From Lysobacter sp. KIS68-7 (GTDB taxonomy: Bacteria; Pseudomonadota; Gammaproteobacteria; Xanthomonadales; Xanthomonadaceae), in contig NZ_CP089925.1 in the NCBI RefSeq assembly GCF_021284745.1, positions 682,001 through 746,000 of the forward strand: DNA of 64,000 nt, written 5' to 3'. A program made the translations under genes and the position numbers. Under the pieces are notes generated by a model. That model saw only the letters and a list, made by a program, of their open reading frames with translations. It made no database searches and was not told the origin of the DNA. This document shows, one piece after another, positions 60,410-64,000 of this stretch. The first letter of the stretch is position 1; each line of letters starts with the position of its first letter.

Positions 60410-61717
60410 TCAGTCGCGCACGATGTTGGGGCGGCCGAAACCGAGACCCGCGACGGTTGCGCTGAGTTCCGCAACGCGGTCGCTGGCGACCGGGCCGACC
60501 CGCAGGCGCCAGACCTTCTGGCCGGCCGCGGTGCCGTCGAGCAGCCGCGCACCGCGGATGCCGGCGCCTTCGAGCATGGCCAGGGCCCGCTCGGCATTGG
60601 CCCGCGCGGCGAAGCTGGCCACCTGGAGGACGACGCCACCCGACGATGCGACCGGCGGTGGCGAAACCGGCGCGCTGGGCGCGTCATCGTCATCAGCGTC
60701 GCCGGTGTCCGCGACGACGGGCGTCGGCACGGCCTTGGGAATCTCGCGCACGACGGCACCGACTGCGGCCGCGCCGGCCTTGCCGGTCGCCACGTGCACC
60801 TGGCGGGACTTCATCCACGCATCGAATTCATCGGCGGTCATCGCCTTGCCGTCCTGGCGCATGTCGAAACGCCATGGGCCCGGCGGCGACGGCTCGACTT
60901 CGCCCGCCTGCTTGCGTTCGCCGGCTTCGGCCGTCGCGATCGGCAAGGCGGCGACCATGCGATCCATCGCGCTCGGCAACGGCGCGCTCGGCGCAGGCAG
61001 CGCCGGCGGCGGTGCGTCTTCCTGCGCCATGCGCATGTCGGGCCCGCGGTCGTGCGTGGTCAGCGCGCGCACTTCCACGCGCGCGGTGCCGGCACGGTTC
61101 ACGCCCAGCTTCACGGCGGCGGCGTAGCTCAGGTCGATGATGCGGCCGTCGTGGAAGGGGCCGCGATCGTTCACGCGCACGATCACCGACTTGCCGTTGG
61201 CCAGGTTGGTCACGCGTGCGAAGGACGGCAGCGGCAGCGTCTTGTGCGCCGCGCTGAAGGCGTACATGTCGTACACCTCGAGCGACGAGGTGCGCCGCCC
61301 GTGGAATTTCTGGCCGTAGAACGAGGCCATGCCGGTCTCGACGTAACCCGAAGGATCTTCGAGCACGTGGTACTTCTTGCCGAGCACCGCGTAGTCGCGG
61401 TTGCCGTACAGCGCGCGCGGTTCGTCGCGCACTTCGGGTTCGGGAATCTGGTCGACGTCGTCGATGTCGGGCGGCGCGCTGTCCTTCACGCCCGGCGCAT
61501 ACAGGCCGCCGGCGACGTAATCGCCACGCTTGGACGGATCTTCCTGCGCAGGCGCGTAAGGCGAACGGCGCGCGCCCGGTTTCGACGAAGAGGATGCATG
61601 CGTCGACGGCGCACGCGACGCATTCGAAGACTGCGGTGGCGGCGACGACTTGTTCGGCGTGCCCGCGCATGCAGCGAGCAACAACGCCGTGGCCGCCGCC
61701 GGCAGCGCGCGATTCAT
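60410..61717 (-). CDS. rlpA: RlpA-type septal lytic transglycosylase with SPOR domain
   Basis: A 435-residue lipoprotein (lipobox LAAC). A disordered Ser/Pro-rich spacer precedes the RlpA double-psi beta-barrel: ETGMASFYGQKFHGRRTSS, then VNDRGPFHDGRIIDLSYAAA with the catalytic Asp region. A Pro/Ala linker leads to a C-terminal SPOR domain (VLQVASFAARANAERALAML), which binds denuded septal peptidoglycan. It overlaps mltB by 4 bases and is 99 bases from dacC on the same strand. It cuts glycan strands lacking stem peptides. Confidence 0.92.
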   Translation of the reverse strand: MNRALPAAATALLLAACAGTPNKSSPPPQSSNASRAPSTHASSSSKPGARRSPYAPAQEDPSKRGDYVAGGLYAPGVKDSAPPDIDDVDQIPEPEVRDEPRALYGNRDYAVLGKKYHVLEDPSGYVETGMASFYGQKFHGRRTSSLEVYDMYAFSAAHKTLPLPSFARVTNLANGKSVIVRVNDRGPFHDGRIIDLSYAAAVKLGVNRAGTARVEVRALTTHDRGPDMRMAQEDAPPPALPAPSAPLPSAMDRMVAALPIATAEAGERKQAGEVEPSPPGPWRFDMRQDGKAMTADEFDAWMKSRQVHVATGKAGAAAVGAVVREIPKAVPTPVVADTGDADDDDAPSAPVSPPPVASSGGVVLQVASFAARANAERALAMLEGAGIRGARLLDGTAAGQKVWRLRVGPVASDRVAELSATVAGLGFGRPNIVRD

Positions 61718-62901
61718 GGCGGCGTCGCCCCGGCCGGGACGGTGGCCTGCGCGGTCGCCTGCACGGTGGCTTGCGCCGTGTCCTGCGCGAGTTGCGCGTC
61801 GCGGCCCGCGATGGATTCGGCCAGCTGGTACACCGCCGTCGCGTACAGGCGCGAGGTGTTGTACTTGGTGATCGCGCGGAAGTTGTCGAACACCATCCAG
61901 TACTCGGGGCCCACGGGGCCGTCCAGGCGGATCACCTGCGCGGGCGTGTCCTTCGCCACCGGCAGCGTCGTGGTGTAGCCGATCACGCCGAAGGCTTCGA
62001 CCGGCTTGAAGCCGTCGATCGTATCGGCGGTGAAATCGACCGCGCCCGGTGCGCGCAACGCAGGCGCCATCACCGGACCGCCGCGCTTCCAGCCGCCCTT
62101 CTCCGCGAAGTAGTTCGCCACCGATTCCACGACGTCATCGATGTTGTTGAACAGATCGCGCTTGCCGTCGCCATCACCGTCGACGGCGTACTGGCGATAG
62201 CTCGACGGCATGAACTGCCCCCAGCCCATCGCACCGGCGTAGCTGCCCTTGAGCGTGGTGATGTCCATGCCCGTTTCCTTGCCGAGCGCGAACAACTGGC
62301 CGAGCTCGTCGCGGAAGAAGGCTTCGCGCTTGTTCTCGCGTTCGGCCTTCGCCGGATCGCCCGTGCGCGGATAGTTGAAGGCGAGCGTGTAGAGCGCATC
62401 GATGACCGGATAGCTGCCCTTGTTGCCGCCGTAGCTGGTTTCCACGCCGACGATCGCGGTGACGATCTCCGAGGGCACACCAAAGCGTGCCTGCGCACGC
62501 GCGAGCGCATCGGCATTGGCGGCCATGAAGGCCTTGCCGCCGTCGATGCGGCTCTGCGTGATGAAGATGGGGCGGTAATCGCGCCACGGTTTCGCTTCGG
62601 CGGGGCGCGACATCGCGGCGATGATGCCGTCGCGCACCTGCGCCTGCGCGAGCACCGATTCGATGTACGCCGGATCGATGCCGTATTTCTTCGCCGTCTC
62701 GCGCACGAATTCGCCGCGCGCGACGCTGATGTCGCGCAATTGCGGCGGCACCGGTGCGGGTGGCGTGTGGGTGGCGGAGGGCCGCGCCTGCGTGGAAGCG
62801 GCGGGCGGCGGCGGAGCGGCGGGGGGCGGCGCCTGGGTTGCGCAGGCGGCGAGCGCCAACGGCAGCAGGACGACGGCCTTCTTGCGTGCGCGATTCGTCA
62901 T
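61714..62901 (-). CDS. mltB: Membrane-bound lytic murein transglycosylase B
   Basis: A 395-residue lipoprotein (lipobox LAAC) of the MltB family that cleaves peptidoglycan glycan strands to 1,6-anhydro products. The catalytic Glu lies in IVGVETSYGGNKGSYPVIDA, followed by MGWGQFMPSSYRQYAVDGDG and the DVVESVANYFAEKGGW motif. A Pro/Ala spacer lies after the lipobox and the protein ends in an unusual Ala/Thr/Val repeat tail (QATVQATAQATVPAG). The start is the ATG at 62901. It overlaps rlpA and follows rodA. Confidence 0.92.
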   Translation of the reverse strand: MTNRARKKAVVLLPLALAACATQAPPPAAPPPPAASTQARPSATHTPPAPVPPQLRDISVARGEFVRETAKKYGIDPAYIESVLAQAQVRDGIIAAMSRPAEAKPWRDYRPIFITQSRIDGGKAFMAANADALARAQARFGVPSEIVTAIVGVETSYGGNKGSYPVIDALYTLAFNYPRTGDPAKAERENKREAFFRDELGQLFALGKETGMDITTLKGSYAGAMGWGQFMPSSYRQYAVDGDGDGKRDLFNNIDDVVESVANYFAEKGGWKRGGPVMAPALRAPGAVDFTADTIDGFKPVEAFGVIGYTTTLPVAKDTPAQVIRLDGPVGPEYWMVFDNFRAITKYNTSRLYATAVYQLAESIAGRDAQLAQDTAQATVQATAQATVPAGATPP

Positions 62902-62963
62902 CGGGCCGGAATGTAGCGCTTTTACTTGCGCGCGCAAACCCTTGATTGCGATGCGTTCATCGC

Positions 62964-64000
62964 TCAGGTCGTATGGCGCGGGCGGTGGGCACCGACCGCC
63001 ATCACCAGCCCCAGGCCCGCCAGCAGCGACACCGCGGACGTGCCGCCGTAGCTCAGAAGCGGCATCGGCACGCCCACGACCGGCAACATGCCCGAGATCA
63101 TTCCGCCGTTCACGATCACGTAGACGAAGAACGACAGGCCGATGGCGCCGGCCAGGATGCGCGAATAGCCATCGCGCGCTTCGGCCGCGATCCACAGGCA
63201 TCGGCCGATCACGAACAGGTACAGCGCCAGCACGGTGGCCACGCCGATCCAGCCGAATTCCTCGCTGAGCACGGCGAAGATGAAGTCGGTCGTGTGCTCC
63301 GGCAGGTAATCCAGGTGCGATTGCGAGCCCTGTCCCCAGCCCTTGCCGGTAAGGCCGCCGGCGCCGATGGCGATCTTCGACTGGATGATGTTCCAGCCCG
63401 CGCCGAGCGGATCGGATTCGGGATTGAGGAAGGTGAGAATGCGTTCCTTCTGGTACTCGCGCAGGTACCAGAACCACGCGGCCGGCGCGACCGCGGCGGC
63501 CCCGGCGACGGCAGCGCCGAACCACCACCACGACAAGCCGGCGAGGAACAGTGCGAACACGCCGCTGGAGGCCACGAGCATGCCGGTGCCGAAATCCGGC
63601 TGCAGCAGGATCAGGCCGAGCGGAACGGCGATCAGGCCACCACCGAGCAGGACGACGTGGAAGCGCGGCGGCAGCGTTTCGCGCTGCAGGTACCACGCCA
63701 TCATCATCGGCAGGCTCAGCTTGATCACTTCCGAGGGCTGGAAATAGAAGAAGCCCAGGTTGATCCAGTGGTTGCCGTGCTTGCCCTGCCCGACCGCGAG
63801 CACCAGCAGCAAGGGCAGCAGCGAGATGCCGTAGACCATCGGCGACCAATGGCGCAGGCGCGTGGGCGGAATGCGCGAGAGGCCCCACATCGCGGCGAGG
63901 CCGAACACGAAGCGCGCGGCCTGCGCCCACACCAGGTGCGGCGTTTCCGAGCCCGCGCTGTACAACACGGCCAACCCGATGGTCATCAGCGCGAGCAGCG
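62964..64000 (-). CDS. rodA: RodA, peptidoglycan glycosyltransferase (SEDS), 5' end beyond window
   Basis: The C-terminal 345 or so residues of RodA, the lipid II polymerase of the elongation machinery. The conserved GKHGNHWINLGFFYFQPSEV, LILLQPDFGTGMLVASSGVF, SHLDYLPEHTTDFIFAVLSE and PVVGVPMPLLSYGGTS are all present, with ten or so helices implied. The frame stays open to the right edge, so the start is outside. It works with PBP2, whose gene (mrdA) would be expected just upstream. It is 62 bases upstream of mltB. Confidence 0.94.
   Translation of the reverse strand, partial: LLALMTIGLAVLYSAGSETPHLVWAQAARFVFGLAAMWGLSRIPPTRLRHWSPMVYGISLLPLLLVLAVGQGKHGNHWINLGFFYFQPSEVIKLSLPMMMAWYLQRETLPPRFHVVLLGGGLIAVPLGLILLQPDFGTGMLVASSGVFALFLAGLSWWWFGAAVAGAAAVAPAAWFWYLREYQKERILTFLNPESDPLGAGWNIIQSKIAIGAGGLTGKGWGQGSQSHLDYLPEHTTDFIFAVLSEEFGWIGVATVLALYLFVIGRCLWIAAEARDGYSRILAGAIGLSFFVYVIVNGGMISGMLPVVGVPMPLLSYGGTSAVSLLAGLGLVMAVGAHRPRHTT

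Overview
The window is about 64 kb of high-GC chromosome. Gene content points to a gammaproteobacterium of the Xanthomonadaceae/Lysobacteraceae (Lysobacter-like). The clues are the split B12-dependent ribonucleotide reductase (NrdJa/NrdJb), a XAC0095-like small protein, a Sec-secreted RHS protein, two membrane-anchored winged-helix/TPR regulators, and the gene order rodA-mltB-rlpA-dacC ... DUF493-lipB-lipA. The species assignment is inference. No rRNA, tRNA, CRISPR array or intact insertion sequence was seen.

Layout. 1-6.4 kb: the 5' part of a lipid A phosphoethanolamine transferase, a COG2509 flavoprotein, two small lipoproteins, an alpha/beta hydrolase, a lone QueC-like PP-loop protein, a PepSY protein, an L,D-transpeptidase-like protein and an Lpp-like lipoprotein. 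Copies of a short palindromic repeat punctuate this part. 6.5-11.4 kb is an accessory patchwork: small membrane proteins, a lone phage-spike-type OB-fold protein with a KOW protein, a C-terminally truncated antitoxin, a 21-bp minisatellite and an AT-richer two-gene cassette. 11.4-15.4 kb: nrdJa, a histone-H1-like gene and nrdJb, behind a long structured-looking leader with NrdR-box-like sites.

15.4-26.6 kb: a TonB-dependent receptor overlapping its CadC-like regulator, an FG-GAP protein, a DegP/Q protease, a YqjD/YqjE/YqjK-type envelope trio, an AI-2E-type permease, a HAD phosphatase and a leucyl aminopeptidase. 27.1-35.3 kb: a DesKR-like two-component system with an ABC exporter, divergent from a MacAB-like adaptor/ATPase/two-permease system and a polysaccharide deacetylase. 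36.3-36.9 kb: a non-coding long inverted repeat with two equal 241-bp arms. 36.9-43.3 kb: DUF1272, two EamA transporters, DinB, an Lrp-type regulator, an Ada-like methyltransferase and the tail-specific protease Prc.

43.5-64 kb: lipA-lipB-DUF493 and, 13.5 kb away, dacC-rlpA-mltB-rodA. In many relatives these form one contiguous cell-wall/lipoate cluster. Here it is split between DUF493 and dacC by a block carrying a membrane-anchored regulator, a YadA-type trimeric autotransporter adhesin, a secreted S8 protease, and an RHS protein translationally overlapped with a DUF2247-like putative immunity gene plus one more small orphan. This block looks like a surface-interaction/competition module and is the most interesting part of the window.
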